Positions 16,478-26,604 of a stretch of 64,000 nt of DNA are shown here, piece by piece. Source of the stretch: Paracoccus laeviglucosivorans (GTDB lineage Bacteria > Pseudomonadota > Alphaproteobacteria > Rhodobacterales > Rhodobacteraceae); contig NZ_FXTK01000007.1 in assembly GCF_900182695.1 (NCBI RefSeq), positions 81,402 to 145,401 on the forward strand. The letters run 5' to 3'. The translations under genes were made by a program, and so were the position numbers. Positions within the stretch are counted from its first letter, which is position 1; each line of letters starts with the position of its first letter. The notes beneath the pieces were generated by a model. That model did no database searches. It saw only the letters and a program-made list of their open reading frames with translations, and was not told the origin of the DNA.

Positions 16478-19400
16478 AGCAGCAGGTCGTTTTCCCCGAT
16501 TGCCCTGATCGGGCCAAGCGAGATGGTCAGGTCCGCACGCCCATCCGCGTCCAGATCGACCTGAACCAGCCGTCCCGTCGCTTCGGTCCAATAGCTGCGT
16601 AGTTCGGGGCCGTCACCCGAAAAGCCTGCGCCTCCGACGAAATCCAGCCCCAAACCGCGAAAGTCCAGCAGGTCGCTGCCGGGGATGAAATCAGCGATCA
16701 TGTCGGTCGAGCCGTCGAAATCCAGCGGGTTCACAAAGACGAATGTGTCGCTGCCTGCACCGCCGATCAGTCGATCATTGCCGCCACCTGCAATCAGGCG
16801 GTCATTGCCCGTGCCGCCATCCAGAATGTTATGGCCGTGAAGATCGTTCAGCACGTCATTTCCGGCACCACCCATCAAGGTGTCGTTGCCCGTGCCGCCC
16901 ACCAGCATGTCGTTTCCGGCCTCGCCCATCAGGATGTCGTGACCGTCATGCCCCTCCAGCCGGTCATTGCCCGCCCCGCCCCAGATCCGGTCGCTTCCGG
17001 CCTGCCCGGCCAGCGTATCGTTTCCGTCATGGCCAAGCAGCGCATCGTTCCCGCCGCCGCCAAACAGCGCGTCATGCCCCGCCTCTCCCCATAGGGTGTC
17101 ATTGCCGCTGTCGCCCGCGAGCCGGTCATTTCCCGCGCCGCCGTTCAGCATATCGTTGCCGGACTGTCCCCACAGGGTGTCTTCGCCATCGCCGCCGATC
17201 AAAGTGTCATTGCCTGCACCGCTAATCAGCCGGTCGGCCCCCGCATCGCCGCGCAGCACGTCATTGCCCGCATCGCCCAGCAGCGTGTCATTTCCGGGTC
17301 CGCCATACAGCAGGTCATTGCCCGCCCCGCCCGCAATCCAGTCGTTCCCGCCATGCCCCCACAGCCGGTCGTTACCGTCGCCGCCGTCAAGCGAATCGTT
17401 GCCGTCGCCGCCTTGCAGGACGTCGTTCCCGGCATCGCCGAAAATCGTGTCATTGCCCGCGCCGCCGTTGATGCTGTCATCGCCCGCACCACCCCAGATG
17501 CGATCATGCCCGCCTGCGGACAGGATGCTGTCGTTGCCCCCCTGACCAAGCAGCGTATCATTGCCGTTCCCGGTCACGATGCGGTCATTGCCCAGCCCTG
17601 CCCAGATGGCGTTATGGCCGATGCGGTCGTCGATCAGGTCGTCGCCTTCCTCGGCGTGGATGCGGTCATTGCCGGCCTCACCATAGATCGTGTCATTGCC
17701 GCCGCCGCCGTGGATCGTTTCATCGCCATTCCCTCCTCGGATCAGATCGGTCCCGCCGCCGCCAAGGATCAGGTCGTTGCCGTCATTTCCCCAAAGCTGA
17801 TCGTTGCCCGCGCCGCCGTTCAGCGTGTCATTGCCCGCGCCGCCCTGCATGATGTCATTCCCGTCGCCCCCCTGCAGCAGATCATGGCCCGCCAGCCCAT
17901 ACAGGTTCGAGCCGTAGCGCCCCGCGTTCAGCCTGTCATTCCCGACCGTGCCCGTGACGTTCGTGCGCATGTTCGGAGGATCGTAATGACTGATCGGAAA
18001 CAGCGAATTGTCGAGATCCCCGGCCTGAAGCCCGCCGCCGTCACGGGTATGTATCCAGACCACGCTATTGCCGAAGAATATCTTGATCCCGTCGCGCTGC
18101 GGGCTGAAGACCAACTGCGACACGCTGCGGATCATGCCCAGACTGGCCAGATCCAGACGATCCACGCCCGGTTCGTAATCCCTGATGATGATGCGGCCAT
18201 TGACTTCGGCGGCGACGAAAAGGTCGGCACCTTCGCCGCCGGTCATCTGCACCGAGGCTGTGCCCGCAATCAGGATGTCGTCGCCCGCGCCGCCGATCAG
18301 GGCCCGTGTCTGCGGTCCGGCGCGCAAAAGATCGGCATCCGCCGTCCCCTCGATCCGGCCTTCACCGGTGACGGCGGTGCGTCCGATCGCTCCGGGATCG
18401 AAGACAAGCTGGGTGATGCCCTTTTCCGTGCGCGACGCGACAAAGACCGCGATCTTGCCGTCGATCTCCATGGCGGCGATTGCCGATACGTTGGCCAGCG
18501 CCCGGTCATTGCCATCGGCCAGCGTTGCCAGATGCAGCAGATGCCCGTCGGGCATGATGGTGAAAACCGATATGCCGTCATCGCCGCCGCCCGCAAAGAT
18601 AAAGGCACGGCCGTCCAGCATCACCGTCTCCAGCGCCGTCACGGCATGAAAGCGGGTGCCCAATTCGTCGATGATGTGATCCACCGGCTCCAGCCTGCCG
18701 TCATAGGTCACGCGCATCGTTGTCAGGGATGAGCTTTGGGCCGAGCCGACGATCAGATAGGTCACGCCCTGCGTCGTCACCGTGGTGATCTGCGTCGGCG
18801 CGTTCAGCCCTAGCCCGCGATCCGCCCAAAGGACATGTGCAGCGCCCAGCGAACCATTGGCATTCATCCCCTGGATCGCGACATGGTTTCCCAGCCCCGA
18901 GGCGGTCAGCATGAAGCTGCGCGCACCCAGCGTCACCACCTGCATGTCGTCGATCTGCGTGCCGCGCAGACCCTGACCCCAGGGCAGGTCCGACCGACCG
19001 ATCTGGGTCACGCTGCCATTGTCGTTGATGTGCCAGGTTTCAAACGATGTGCGATTGTCGCGGGCGGCGTAAAGGAAATCGCCCGATGCCGTGCTGAACG
19101 ATCCCAGCAAGGTCACGTCCCGACCCAGCGCCGCGCCGCCGTGCAGGGCGATGCTACCCGCCAATCCGCCTGCAGCATCCAGCATCGCGCCGCTGGCCAG
19201 CCCATTTGCCAACCCTGCGCCAAAGATCGCGGCCCCCGCCGCAAGATCGACCAGCGCCGCGTTCGGCCGGTCCAGATACCCCATCTGCGGCCCATAGGCG
19301 CGGGCCGATGTCAACTCGATCGCGTGATCCGCCGACCTGATGCGATAGGCGGCGATGCCCCCGCCGATATGGGTCACGCTGTATAGCGCATAACCGGCGT

Positions 19401-19488
19401 CGGCCCGAAAGGCGCGCAGATCCGATATATTCGTGACGAATGAGGTATCAGCGCCGAAATAGGTCGCGACGTGACGATAGCTGAGCAT
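16474..19488 (-). CDS. Large RTX calcium-binding protein with N-terminal propeller-like domain
   Basis: About 1004 residues from the ATG at 19488 (a TTG at 19545 would add 19). The first ~380 residues are repeat units of the form xxVTLGxxxFMLTAxG with beta-strand spacing, resembling a beta-propeller. The next ~450 residues are more than 40 consecutive GGxGNDxLx nonapeptides, an unusually long uninterrupted RTX array. The last ~100 residues resemble a type I secretion signal region (TFVFVNPLDFDGSTDMIADFIPGSDLLDFRGLGLDF). No protease or lipase motif is visible. Adhesive or matrix roles are plausible. It sits between kpsM and rfbC. Confidence 0.83.
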   Translation of the reverse strand: MLSYRHVATYFGADTSFVTNISDLRAFRADAGYALYSVTHIGGGIAAYRIRSADHAIELTSARAYGPQMGYLDRPNAALVDLAAGAAIFGAGLANGLASGAMLDAAGGLAGSIALHGGAALGRDVTLLGSFSTASGDFLYAARDNRTSFETWHINDNGSVTQIGRSDLPWGQGLRGTQIDDMQVVTLGARSFMLTASGLGNHVAIQGMNANGSLGAAHVLWADRGLGLNAPTQITTVTTQGVTYLIVGSAQSSSLTTMRVTYDGRLEPVDHIIDELGTRFHAVTALETVMLDGRAFIFAGGGDDGISVFTIMPDGHLLHLATLADGNDRALANVSAIAAMEIDGKIAVFVASRTEKGITQLVFDPGAIGRTAVTGEGRIEGTADADLLRAGPQTRALIGGAGDDILIAGTASVQMTGGEGADLFVAAEVNGRIIIRDYEPGVDRLDLASLGMIRSVSQLVFSPQRDGIKIFFGNSVVWIHTRDGGGLQAGDLDNSLFPISHYDPPNMRTNVTGTVGNDRLNAGRYGSNLYGLAGHDLLQGGDGNDIMQGGAGNDTLNGGAGNDQLWGNDGNDLILGGGGTDLIRGGNGDETIHGGGGNDTIYGEAGNDRIHAEEGDDLIDDRIGHNAIWAGLGNDRIVTGNGNDTLLGQGGNDSILSAGGHDRIWGGAGDDSINGGAGNDTIFGDAGNDVLQGGDGNDSLDGGDGNDRLWGHGGNDWIAGGAGNDLLYGGPGNDTLLGDAGNDVLRGDAGADRLISGAGNDTLIGGDGEDTLWGQSGNDMLNGGAGNDRLAGDSGNDTLWGEAGHDALFGGGGNDALLGHDGNDTLAGQAGSDRIWGGAGNDRLEGHDGHDILMGEAGNDMLVGGTGNDTLMGGAGNDVLNDLHGHNILDGGTGNDRLIAGGGNDRLIGGAGSDTFVFVNPLDFDGSTDMIADFIPGSDLLDFRGLGLDFVGGAGFSGDGPELRSYWTEATGRLVQVDLDADGRADLTISLGPIRAIGENDLLL

Positions 19489-19684
19489 GGGCCTGCGGAC
19501 GGTCGTGAAAATCTGCCCAAAGGCTAGCTGCCCCGCGTTTAACAAAACCTTTAACTTCGCGCGCTAATTACCGCGCATTTTAATGAGTTTGGACCGCGAT
19601 GACCTGACCCGGCTGGCAGGTGGCTTGTGCGGCGCGGAAACATCGGCCATACGCGTTTTGCGTGCAGTCAACGGGCATGGTTAT

Positions 19685-20266
19685 ATGCAAATCGAAAAGA
19701 CGTCGCTTCCCGGAGTGCTGATCATCGTGCCGCGCAGGCATGGCGACGCGCGCGGATTTTTCTCGGAAAGCTGGAACGATAAAACCCTGCGGGATTCGGG
19801 GCTGGAGCTGCCTGAATTTGTTCAGGACAATCACTCGATGTCGGCTGCCGCAGGCACGCTGCGGGGGCTGCATTTCCAGTCGCCGCCCCATGCGCAGGGC
19901 AAGCTGGTGCGCTGTGGACGCGGCAGGCTTTTCGATGTGGCGGTGGACATACGCAAGGGTAGCCCGACCTATGGCCAGTGGGTCGGTGAAGAGCTTTCCT
20001 TTGAAAACGGTCGCCAGCTTTGGGTTCCCGCTGGTTTCCTGCACGGTTTCGTCACACGCGAAGCGGATACCGAAATCTGTTACAAATGCACCGATCACTA
20101 TGCGCCCGACTGCGATGGCGCGGTCGCGTGGAACACGATCGGCATCGACTGGGGCCTGACCGGCGAGCCGCTTTTGTCCGCGAAAGACGCCATCGCGCCG
20201 GCCCTTGCAGATTTCGATAGTCCCTTCGACTATGAAGGACCATTTGATTACGAGGCGAATATATGA
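19685..20266 (+). CDS. rfbC: dTDP-4-dehydrorhamnose 3,5-epimerase
   Basis: 193 residues. The enzyme carries out the third step of dTDP-L-rhamnose synthesis. Characteristic motifs: [25 protein letters not shown] with the catalytic His, [18 protein letters not shown], and VPAGFLHGF. The ATG at 19685 begins the family N-terminus ([14 protein letters not shown]); an upstream extension to 19583 is not supported. First of four overlapping genes rfbC-B-D-A. Confidence 0.95.
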   Translation: MQIEKTSLPGVLIIVPRRHGDARGFFSESWNDKTLRDSGLELPEFVQDNHSMSAAAGTLRGLHFQSPPHAQGKLVRCGRGRLFDVAVDIRKGSPTYGQWVGEELSFENGRQLWVPAGFLHGFVTREADTEICYKCTDHYAPDCDGAVAWNTIGIDWGLTGEPLLSAKDAIAPALADFDSPFDYEGPFDYEANI

Positions 20267-21300
20267 AGATTCTGGTGACGGGCGGCGCGGGTTTCATCGG
20301 CTCGGCCGTGGTGCGTCTGGCAGTCCGGCGCGGGCATGAGGTGGTGAACCTTGACGCGCTGACCTATGCGGCGAACCTTGAAAACGTCGCCTCGGTCTCG
20401 AACAGCCCGCTTTATGCGTTTGAACAGGCTGATCTGCGCGACCGCACCGCGCTGGACCGCGTACTGGACACGCATAAGCCCGACGCCATCATGCATCTGG
20501 CCGCCGAAAGCCATGTGGATCGTTCCATCGACGGTCCGGGCGATTTCATCGAAACGAACATCACCGGCACCTACAACCTGCTGGAGGCCGCGCGCGCCTA
20601 TTGGGTCGGGCAGGGCCGTCCCGAAGGGTTCCGTTTCCACCATATCTCGACCGACGAAGTGTTCGGCTCGCTCGGGGAAACCGGCCAGTTCACCGAAGAA
20701 ACGCCCTATGACCCCCGCAGCCCCTATTCCGCGTCCAAGGCTGCATCGGACCATCTGGTCCGCGCCTGGCACGAAACCTATGGCCTGCCGGTCGTCCTGA
20801 CCAATTGTTCCAACAATTACGGGCCCTTCCACTTTCCAGAAAAGCTGGTCCCGGTCGTCATCCTGAACGCGCTGCATGGCCGTCCGATCCCGGTTTATGG
20901 CGACGGCGGCAATGTCCGCGACTGGCTGTATGTCGAAGACCACGCCGATGCGCTGCTGCTGGTGCTGGAAAAGGGCGAACTGGGCCGCAGTTACAATATC
21001 GGCGGCGAGAATGAGGCGAAGAACATCGACCTCGTTCGCACCATCTGCGCCGAAATGGACCGTCTGCGCCCGGAAAACGCGCCGCATGACAAGCTGATCA
21101 CCTTCGTGACCGACCGTCCCGGCCATGACCGCCGCTATGCCATCGACCCCGACCGTATCCGCACCGAACTGGGCTGGCGCCCCTCGGTCACGGTTGAGGA
21201 GGGGCTGCGCCAGACGGTCGAATGGTATCTGGACAATGCCGATTGGTGGCAACCGCTGCTGGCGCGCAAGGGCGTGGGCGAACGGCTGGGTAAGGCATGA
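20263..21300 (+). CDS. rfbB: dTDP-glucose 4,6-dehydratase
   Basis: 345 residues, an extended short-chain dehydrogenase. The NAD-binding [12 protein letters not shown] is at residue 7, the catalytic Thr-Asp-Glu triad is in HISTDEVFG, and [15 protein letters not shown] supplies the Tyr and Lys. Length and motifs match RfbB/RmlB. It overlaps rfbC and rfbD by 4 bases each. Confidence 0.97.
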   Translation: MKILVTGGAGFIGSAVVRLAVRRGHEVVNLDALTYAANLENVASVSNSPLYAFEQADLRDRTALDRVLDTHKPDAIMHLAAESHVDRSIDGPGDFIETNITGTYNLLEAARAYWVGQGRPEGFRFHHISTDEVFGSLGETGQFTEETPYDPRSPYSASKAASDHLVRAWHETYGLPVVLTNCSNNYGPFHFPEKLVPVVILNALHGRPIPVYGDGGNVRDWLYVEDHADALLLVLEKGELGRSYNIGGENEAKNIDLVRTICAEMDRLRPENAPHDKLITFVTDRPGHDRRYAIDPDRIRTELGWRPSVTVEEGLRQTVEWYLDNADWWQPLLARKGVGERLGKA

Positions 21301-22148
21301 GCGGGCTTCTGGTCTTTGGCCGCACCGGGCAGGTCGCCACCGAAATGGCGCGGCTTGCGCCCGATGCGACGTTTCTGGGCCGCGATCAGGCCGATCTGAC
21401 CGATCCCGCCGCCTGTGCCGCAGCGATCCTTGCGGCGCGCCCTGTGGCGATCATCAACGCCGCCGCACATACCGCCGTTGACCGTGCCGAATCAGAACCC
21501 GATCTGGCCCGCGCGATCAACACTGATGCCCCCGCCGCCATGGCGCAGGCGGCGGCGGAACTGGGCGTGCCGTTCCTGCATATTTCGACCGATTACGTCT
21601 TTGACGGTTCGGGCAACCGGCCTTGGGTCGAAACCGATGCGACTGGCCCCTTGGGCGTTTATGGCGCGACGAAACTGGCGGGCGAACAGGCGATTGCTGC
21701 CGCAGGCGGGCAATGGGCCGTGCTGCGCACCTCATGGGTGTTTTCGGCGCATGGCGCGAATTTCGTGAAAACCATGATGCGGCTGGGTGCCGAGCGCGAG
21801 GAGCTGCGTGTCGTGGCCGATCAGTATGGCGGCCCGACCCCTGCCGCCGCGATTGCCGCAGCCTGTCTGACGATGATCGCAGCCATGCAGGCCGACCCGG
21901 CCAAGGGCGGTATCTATCACTTCGCAGGCACCGACGACACGACATGGGCGGGCTTCGCGCGCGAGATCATGTCGCAGGCGGAGCTGGCCTGCAAAGTGGG
22001 TGACATCGCCACCAGCGACTATCCCACCCCGGCAAAGCGGCCTGGAAATTCGCGACTGGATTGCGCGGCCATTGCGCGGGATTTCGGAATTGCGCGGCCC
22101 GACTGGCGCGCCGCCCTGACGGATGTAGTGACGGAGCTTCGGACATGA
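21297..22148 (+). CDS. rfbD: dTDP-4-dehydrorhamnose reductase
   Basis: 283 residues. The final reduction to dTDP-L-rhamnose. The N-terminal [16 protein letters not shown] is the nucleotide-binding loop; [38 protein letters not shown] (Tyr and Lys) and [18 protein letters not shown] are diagnostic. ATGA overlaps couple it to rfbB and rfbA. Confidence 0.96.
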   Translation: MSGLLVFGRTGQVATEMARLAPDATFLGRDQADLTDPAACAAAILAARPVAIINAAAHTAVDRAESEPDLARAINTDAPAAMAQAAAELGVPFLHISTDYVFDGSGNRPWVETDATGPLGVYGATKLAGEQAIAAAGGQWAVLRTSWVFSAHGANFVKTMMRLGAEREELRVVADQYGGPTPAAAIAAACLTMIAAMQADPAKGGIYHFAGTDDTTWAGFAREIMSQAELACKVGDIATSDYPTPAKRPGNSRLDCAAIARDFGIARPDWRAALTDVVTELRT

Positions 22149-23035
22149 CCGACAAGACCACGGCAAGCGGGCGCAAGGGCATCATTCTGGCGGGCGGCTC
22201 GGGGACGCGGCTTTACCCGATCACCATGGGGGTGTCGAAGCAGCTGTTGCCGATCTATGACAAGCCGATGATCTATTACCCGATCTCGGTCCTGATGCTG
22301 GCCGGGATCCGCGAAATCGCGATCATCACCACCCCCGACGATCAGCAGCAGTTCCAGCGCCTGCTGGGCGATGGCGCGCAATGGGGGCTGCGGTTCGAAT
22401 ACATCATCCAGCCGTCGCCCGACGGGCTGGCGCAGGCCTATATCCTGGCCGAGGATTTCCTGGCCGGTGCGCCCTCGGCGATGGTGCTGGGCGACAACAT
22501 CTTCTTTGGTCACGGCCTGCCCCTGCTGCTTGAGGCGGCGGATGCCAAACCGGCTGGCGGCACGGTATTTGGTTATCGCGTGGCAGACCCGGAACGTTAC
22601 GGCGTCGTGGCTTTCGACGAAAACGGCACGGCCAGCGCTATCATCGAAAAGCCCACCGTGCCGCCATCGGATTATGCGGTGACGGGGCTGTATTTCCTTG
22701 ACGGCACGGCGCCCGAACGCGCCCGCAGCGTCCAACCGTCCGAACGGGGCGAGCTGGAGATCACCACCCTGCTGGAGACCTATCTGCATGACGGCAGCCT
22801 GACGGTCGAGCGGATGGGGCGCGGTTTTGCGTGGCTGGATACCGGCACCCATGCCAGCCTGCTGGACGCGGGCAATTTCGTGCGCACGCTGGAACAGCGC
22901 CAAGGTCTGCAGACCGGCTGCCCCGATGAAATCGCCTATAATCAGGGCTGGATCGACGATGACGGGCTGCGCGAGCGTGCCCGCAAATTCGCCAAGAACG
23001 ATTACGGTCGGTATTTGCTGCGTCTGCTGGGCTGA
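22145..23035 (+). CDS. rfbA: Glucose-1-phosphate thymidylyltransferase
   Basis: 296 residues. Makes dTDP-glucose, the first step of the pathway. Motifs: [16 protein letters not shown] (nucleotide binding), [45 protein letters not shown], and [10 protein letters not shown] near the C-terminus. The start is the ATG overlapping the rfbD stop (ATGA); an open frame further upstream is a shadow. No strong terminator is visible in the ~90 bases to the convergent glycosyltransferase. Confidence 0.97.
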   Translation: MTDKTTASGRKGIILAGGSGTRLYPITMGVSKQLLPIYDKPMIYYPISVLMLAGIREIAIITTPDDQQQFQRLLGDGAQWGLRFEYIIQPSPDGLAQAYILAEDFLAGAPSAMVLGDNIFFGHGLPLLLEAADAKPAGGTVFGYRVADPERYGVVAFDENGTASAIIEKPTVPPSDYAVTGLYFLDGTAPERARSVQPSERGELEITTLLETYLHDGSLTVERMGRGFAWLDTGTHASLLDAGNFVRTLEQRQGLQTGCPDEIAYNQGWIDDDGLRERARKFAKNDYGRYLLRLLG

Positions 23036-23127
23036 TCTTTGACCGGACTTGCGAAAGCTGTCGGCCCCTGACCGGATTTGACCTGAAGCGCGCCGTATCG
23101 CGAATGCGGGCAGCGTGGCCGGTCCAG

Positions 23128-24090
23128 TTATTCGCCGCTTTCCGGCGGGTCGGATAACGGGTGCCGCCGAAGTTTACCCGCCAATGCCGCCGCATGAACC
23201 GCCAGCGTGCCGGGCAGCGTCTGGCGGTAAAGTCGCAGCGCAACCATGCGCGCCAATGCCGCCGGGCCAGACGCATCCAGCACCTCCGCAAAGCCTTGCA
23301 ACAGCTTGCGATTTGCAGGCGTCAGCACATCTGCGACGCTTTCCAGCGCAGACTGGTTCTGCGCGAGCCAGCCAGCAAAGGTGCCGTCGAACAGCATCGA
23401 AAAACGCGCGGCCCGCGCCTTGGTCGTGTCGTTGCGGCCCATGACATTGCCTTGATGCTGGCGGTAAAGCAGCACTTGCGCAGGATCGCGATGGATATGT
23501 GCGCCCGCGCCGGACAGCAGCTGATAGGTCCACCAGTCATGTGATACGACGCCTGCGCGTGCGGCCGCCTGCGCACCGGCTTGCAACAATTGCAGCGCAG
23601 CACTGTTCGCAACCGTCGTATTTCCCGGCAGACAAGCCTGCACCAGCGCATTTCGCAAGCTAAAGGGGCCGCGAAAATGCGGGGCAGGGGCCAGCGGGCG
23701 CAGTTCATCGTCGCAAACCGTCGTGCGCGCCGCATAAATCGCTGGGCCGTCCTGTGCCGCCAGATGTGCCGCCGCGCGGGCCAGCTTGTCGGGCTGCCAC
23801 AGATCATCCTGATCGCAATAGGCAATCCAACCCTTTGGATCGGCCTGCAAGATCAGATGCAGGAAATTCGCCGTTGCCCCCTGTCGCGGCCCGTCGATCC
23901 GCGTGATCCGACTGCCGCCCGGTCTGGCGGCGTAATCGTCGATGATCGCGCAGGTGTCATCCGTCGATCCGTCGTCCGAGACGATAAGCCGCCAGTTCGT
24001 CTGCGTCTGAGCCAGAATGCTGTCAAGCTGCGTGGGCAAATAGCGTGCGCCGTTATAGCTGGCCATAACGATGGTGATCTGCGGATGCAC
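23128..24090 (-). CDS. Family 2 glycosyltransferase
   Basis: 320 residues, with the GT-A fold N-terminus ITIVMASYNGARYLPTQLDSILAQT and IVSDDGSTDDT (nucleotide-sugar binding), then the metal-binding motif in IAYCDQDDLWQPDKL. Resembles rhamnosyl- or other GT2 enzymes acting on lipid-linked or surface glycans; the acceptor is unknown. Convergent with rfbA, on the minus strand ahead of the flagellar block but separated from it by 64 bases. Confidence 0.9.
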   Translation of the reverse strand: MHPQITIVMASYNGARYLPTQLDSILAQTQTNWRLIVSDDGSTDDTCAIIDDYAARPGGSRITRIDGPRQGATANFLHLILQADPKGWIAYCDQDDLWQPDKLARAAAHLAAQDGPAIYAARTTVCDDELRPLAPAPHFRGPFSLRNALVQACLPGNTTVANSAALQLLQAGAQAAARAGVVSHDWWTYQLLSGAGAHIHRDPAQVLLYRQHQGNVMGRNDTTKARAARFSMLFDGTFAGWLAQNQSALESVADVLTPANRKLLQGFAEVLDASGPAALARMVALRLYRQTLPGTLAVHAAALAGKLRRHPLSDPPESGE

Positions 24091-24154
24091 GGTTTCCCCT
24101 TTGGCAACACCAAAGCCGGTCTACACTTATTGCGTGCCGGGATACCAGTCCTGG

Positions 24155-24643
24155 CTATTGATCCTGCCGCGCGATGTCTTCGATCAGAACGCGGGTGATG
24201 CTGGGCCCGGAGGCTTTATGCGCGGCACTTAGCAACGCCTGCCGCAACCTTGCCTGACTGGGTTCAGCGGTGAAGTTTCCATCGAAAGCGCCGGTATTTG
24301 CCTCGATCATCAAGGCATTCAGCATGGCATCGCGCAGTCGATGCTCTTGCGCCTCGATCCGAGGGCGGGCGTCTGCCGACATTTCCAGGGTCAGCGACAT
24401 GACCATGATGCCCGTTGTGCTGCCATTGCGCAGGATCGGGATAAAGAACTGGTTCGGGAACTTGAACCAGTCCGTAGCTGCTTCGGTTTGCTCCTCGGTG
24501 GGCTTTTCAGGTTCTGCTCCGGCCTCGGCGGTTTGCGGTTCGGTGACCTTCGGCCTCGAGTTGCCGCCATGCAGCATGTCACCCGCCGCGGCGCCGCCGA
24601 TGAAAGCCAACAGGGGCAGGATCAGGATTATCAGCTTTTTCAT
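24155..24643 (-). CDS. FliL-like flagellar basal-body-associated protein
   Basis: 162 residues. One N-terminal transmembrane helix (LIILILPLLAFIGGAAAG) and a Pro/Glu-rich linker precede a small domain with FFIPILRNGSTTGIMVMSLTLEM and RPRIEAQEHRLRDAMLNAL. This matches the FliL layout of a single-pass membrane protein with a periplasmic domain around the stator. It sits directly downstream of flgH. Assignment rests on architecture and context rather than a unique motif. Confidence 0.7.
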   Translation of the reverse strand: MKKLIILILPLLAFIGGAAAGDMLHGGNSRPKVTEPQTAEAGAEPEKPTEEQTEAATDWFKFPNQFFIPILRNGSTTGIMVMSLTLEMSADARPRIEAQEHRLRDAMLNALMIEANTGAFDGNFTAEPSQARLRQALLSAAHKASGPSITRVLIEDIARQDQ

Positions 24644-24652
24644 CGGATCCCC

Positions 24653-25384
24653 CTAATACGGCAGAACGATATCGGCGATCTGCTGCCCATAGCGTGGCTG
24701 CTGCACATCGCTGATCTGACCGCGCCCGCCATATGAGATGCGCGCGCCCGCGATCCGGTCATAGGCAATTTCATTGCGCCGCCCGATATCCGAGGGGCGG
24801 ACGAAACCGCTGACAGTCAAGATCCGAATTTCATAGTTCACGCGCACCTCTTGCGTGCCCTCGATGCGCAGCACGCCATTCGGCAGTCGTTCGGTGACGG
24901 TTGCGGCGACGCGCAATGTGATCTTGTCCTTGCGCGAGATATTGCCGCTGCCCTTGAACGCCGACGATCCCCTTGCTTCGACCAATTCGTCCATGCTGGC
25001 ACCTTCGGGCAGCATATTGTCGACGCGCTGCGGCAGGCCCGCCAGTGACGGGATGCTGACCGTATCGGAAGCCGTGCGATTGCGGCCCGATGAGTTCTGC
25101 ATGGTCGCCTGATCGTTGATCTCGATCACCACGGTCAGGATGTCCCCACGCTGCGCTGCGCGGCGATCGGCCACCAGCGAATTCTGCGACACCGACCAAA
25201 GCGAGGCCGCGCTGTCGGCGCGCGCGGGCAGTTCGGGGATGACCGGTTGCGACATGGCGGCAAATTCCGCGCTGTCGGCAGGCTCGGTCAACTGCGGTAC
25301 GCGCCCGACCTCGCTCACCCGTCCGCATGCCGAAAGACAAAGCGCAAGGCCACCAGCGGCCAGCACAAGATTCCGTCGCATCAT
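24653..25384 (-). CDS. flgH: Flagellar L-ring protein
   Basis: 243 residues. A lipoprotein signal with lipobox LSAC near residue 20 places it in the outer membrane. Family motifs SLWSVSQNSLVADRRAAQRGDILTVVIEINDQA, LRVAATVTERLPNGVLRIEGTQEVRVN and the C-terminal GRGQISDVQQPRYGQQIADIVLPY are diagnostic of FlgH. Confidence 0.95.
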   Translation of the reverse strand: MMRRNLVLAAGGLALCLSACGRVSEVGRVPQLTEPADSAEFAAMSQPVIPELPARADSAASLWSVSQNSLVADRRAAQRGDILTVVIEINDQATMQNSSGRNRTASDTVSIPSLAGLPQRVDNMLPEGASMDELVEARGSSAFKGSGNISRKDKITLRVAATVTERLPNGVLRIEGTQEVRVNYEIRILTVSGFVRPSDIGRRNEIAYDRIAGARISYGGRGQISDVQQPRYGQQIADIVLPY

Positions 25385-25393
25385 CTGTTTCCC

Positions 25394-25810
25394 TTAGTTC
25401 TGTGCGACCATCACGCTGCCATCGGGCAGGATGCGCCCGATCACCGTGACCCGCGATTCATTGTTCATGACGCGCACCATCTGGCCGATGCTGCCCGCCA
25501 TCAGGGCGCGGCCTTCGGCGGCAATGCGCAGCGCGCCTTTTTCATAGATCAGCGTCACGCGCTGATTGCGGCTGACCACCGTGGGGGCCGCGATATGTTC
25601 GGGCTGGACAGGGCGCCCTTCGGAAACCATGACTCGCAACTCTTGCCCGATGGCATGTGCGGGGTCGTTGATGCGGCCTGTCGTTTCCGGGGCCAGCCGC
25701 ACATCCTGCGGCGTGATGACGATGCCCGCGCGCAGGGTGCGGGCGGCGACCACCGCCTCGGCCAAGGCGGGCAGGGGCAGCAGGGCCGCGAACAGGGCAA
25801 GGTAACGCAT
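25394..25810 (-). CDS. flgA: P-ring assembly chaperone, SAF domain
   Basis: 138 residues with a Sec signal peptide (first ~17 residues) and a SAF-type domain: ARTLRAGIVITPQDVRL, IGQELRVMVSEGRPVQPEHIAAPTVV and GQMVRVMNNESRVTVIGRILPDGSVMV. It chaperones the periplasmic P-ring protein FlgI. Shorter than enteric FlgA, as usual in Rhodobacteraceae. It overlaps flgG by one base. Confidence 0.9.
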   Translation of the reverse strand: MRYLALFAALLPLPALAEAVVAARTLRAGIVITPQDVRLAPETTGRINDPAHAIGQELRVMVSEGRPVQPEHIAAPTVVSRNQRVTLIYEKGALRIAAEGRALMAGSIGQMVRVMNNESRVTVIGRILPDGSVMVAQN

Positions 25811-26595
25811 CAGCGGACCTGCACCGTCGCGCCCAGCATCTGGTCGGCGGCGGTGATGACCTTTGAATTCAGCTCATACCCACGCTGTGCCTTGATCAGT
25901 TCGGTGATCTCGCGCACAGGATCGACGGCGCTTTCCTCAAGGTATCCGGCGCGCAGGACGCCCAAGCCTTCCTCGCCCGGTGCGGCGACCTGCGGCGGAC
26001 CCGAGGCGGTGGTTTCCAGAAACAGGTTGCCCCCCGTCGCCTCAAGGCCCTTTTCGTTGACGAAATTCGCCAGCGTGATCTGGCCCAGATTTTCCGGCTC
26101 GACCTGATCGGCAAAGAACGCCATCACCTCGCCCGACGGGCTGATCGAGACGCTGCGCGCTTCGGGCGGGATCACGATCTCGGGGATCAGGGGATAGCCT
26201 TCCGAGGTGACGATCTGCCCCTCGGCCGAGCGTTTCAGGCTGCCATCGCGGGTATAGGCCGAATTGCCCGCAGGCATCTGCACCTCAAGATAGCCGTTGC
26301 CTTCGATGGCGACGTCAAGATCGCCGCCGGTCTGCACGGGCGTGCCTTGCGCCAGCATCATGGTGACGGCGGCGGGGCGAACCCCCAGACCCAACTGGAC
26401 GCCTGCGGGCACCATTGCGCCGGTCGTGGCGGTCAGGGTGCCGGGGCGGGTCGCCTGCTGATATTGCAGGTCGGCGAATTCGGCGCGGCGCGGGTTGTAG
26501 CCGGTGGTGGACATATTGGCGAGGTTGTTCGAGATGACCTCGACACGCATCTGCTGCGCGCTCATGCCGGTGGCGGCGATCTGAAGGGCTTTCAT
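25810..26595 (-). CDS. flgG: Flagellar distal rod protein
   Basis: 261 residues, the normal FlgG length. The N-terminal ALQIAATGMSAQQMRVEVISNNLANMSTTGYNPRRAEF and C-terminal SAVDPVREITELIKAQRGYELNSKVITAADQMLG regions form the coiled coils of rod proteins. Exported by the flagellar type III system without a cleaved signal. Confidence 0.96.
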   Translation of the reverse strand: MKALQIAATGMSAQQMRVEVISNNLANMSTTGYNPRRAEFADLQYQQATRPGTLTATTGAMVPAGVQLGLGVRPAAVTMMLAQGTPVQTGGDLDVAIEGNGYLEVQMPAGNSAYTRDGSLKRSAEGQIVTSEGYPLIPEIVIPPEARSVSISPSGEVMAFFADQVEPENLGQITLANFVNEKGLEATGGNLFLETTASGPPQVAAPGEEGLGVLRAGYLEESAVDPVREITELIKAQRGYELNSKVITAADQMLGATVQVR

Positions 26596-26604
26596 CGGTT
26601 TTCC

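Noticed and set aside
16743..18732. Long plus-strand frames and regular repeats opposite the large RTX gene, resembling a CRISPR-like repeat
   Set aside because: The periodicity is the 27-base RTX nonapeptide period in a coding frame; there are no identical direct repeats with unique spacers.
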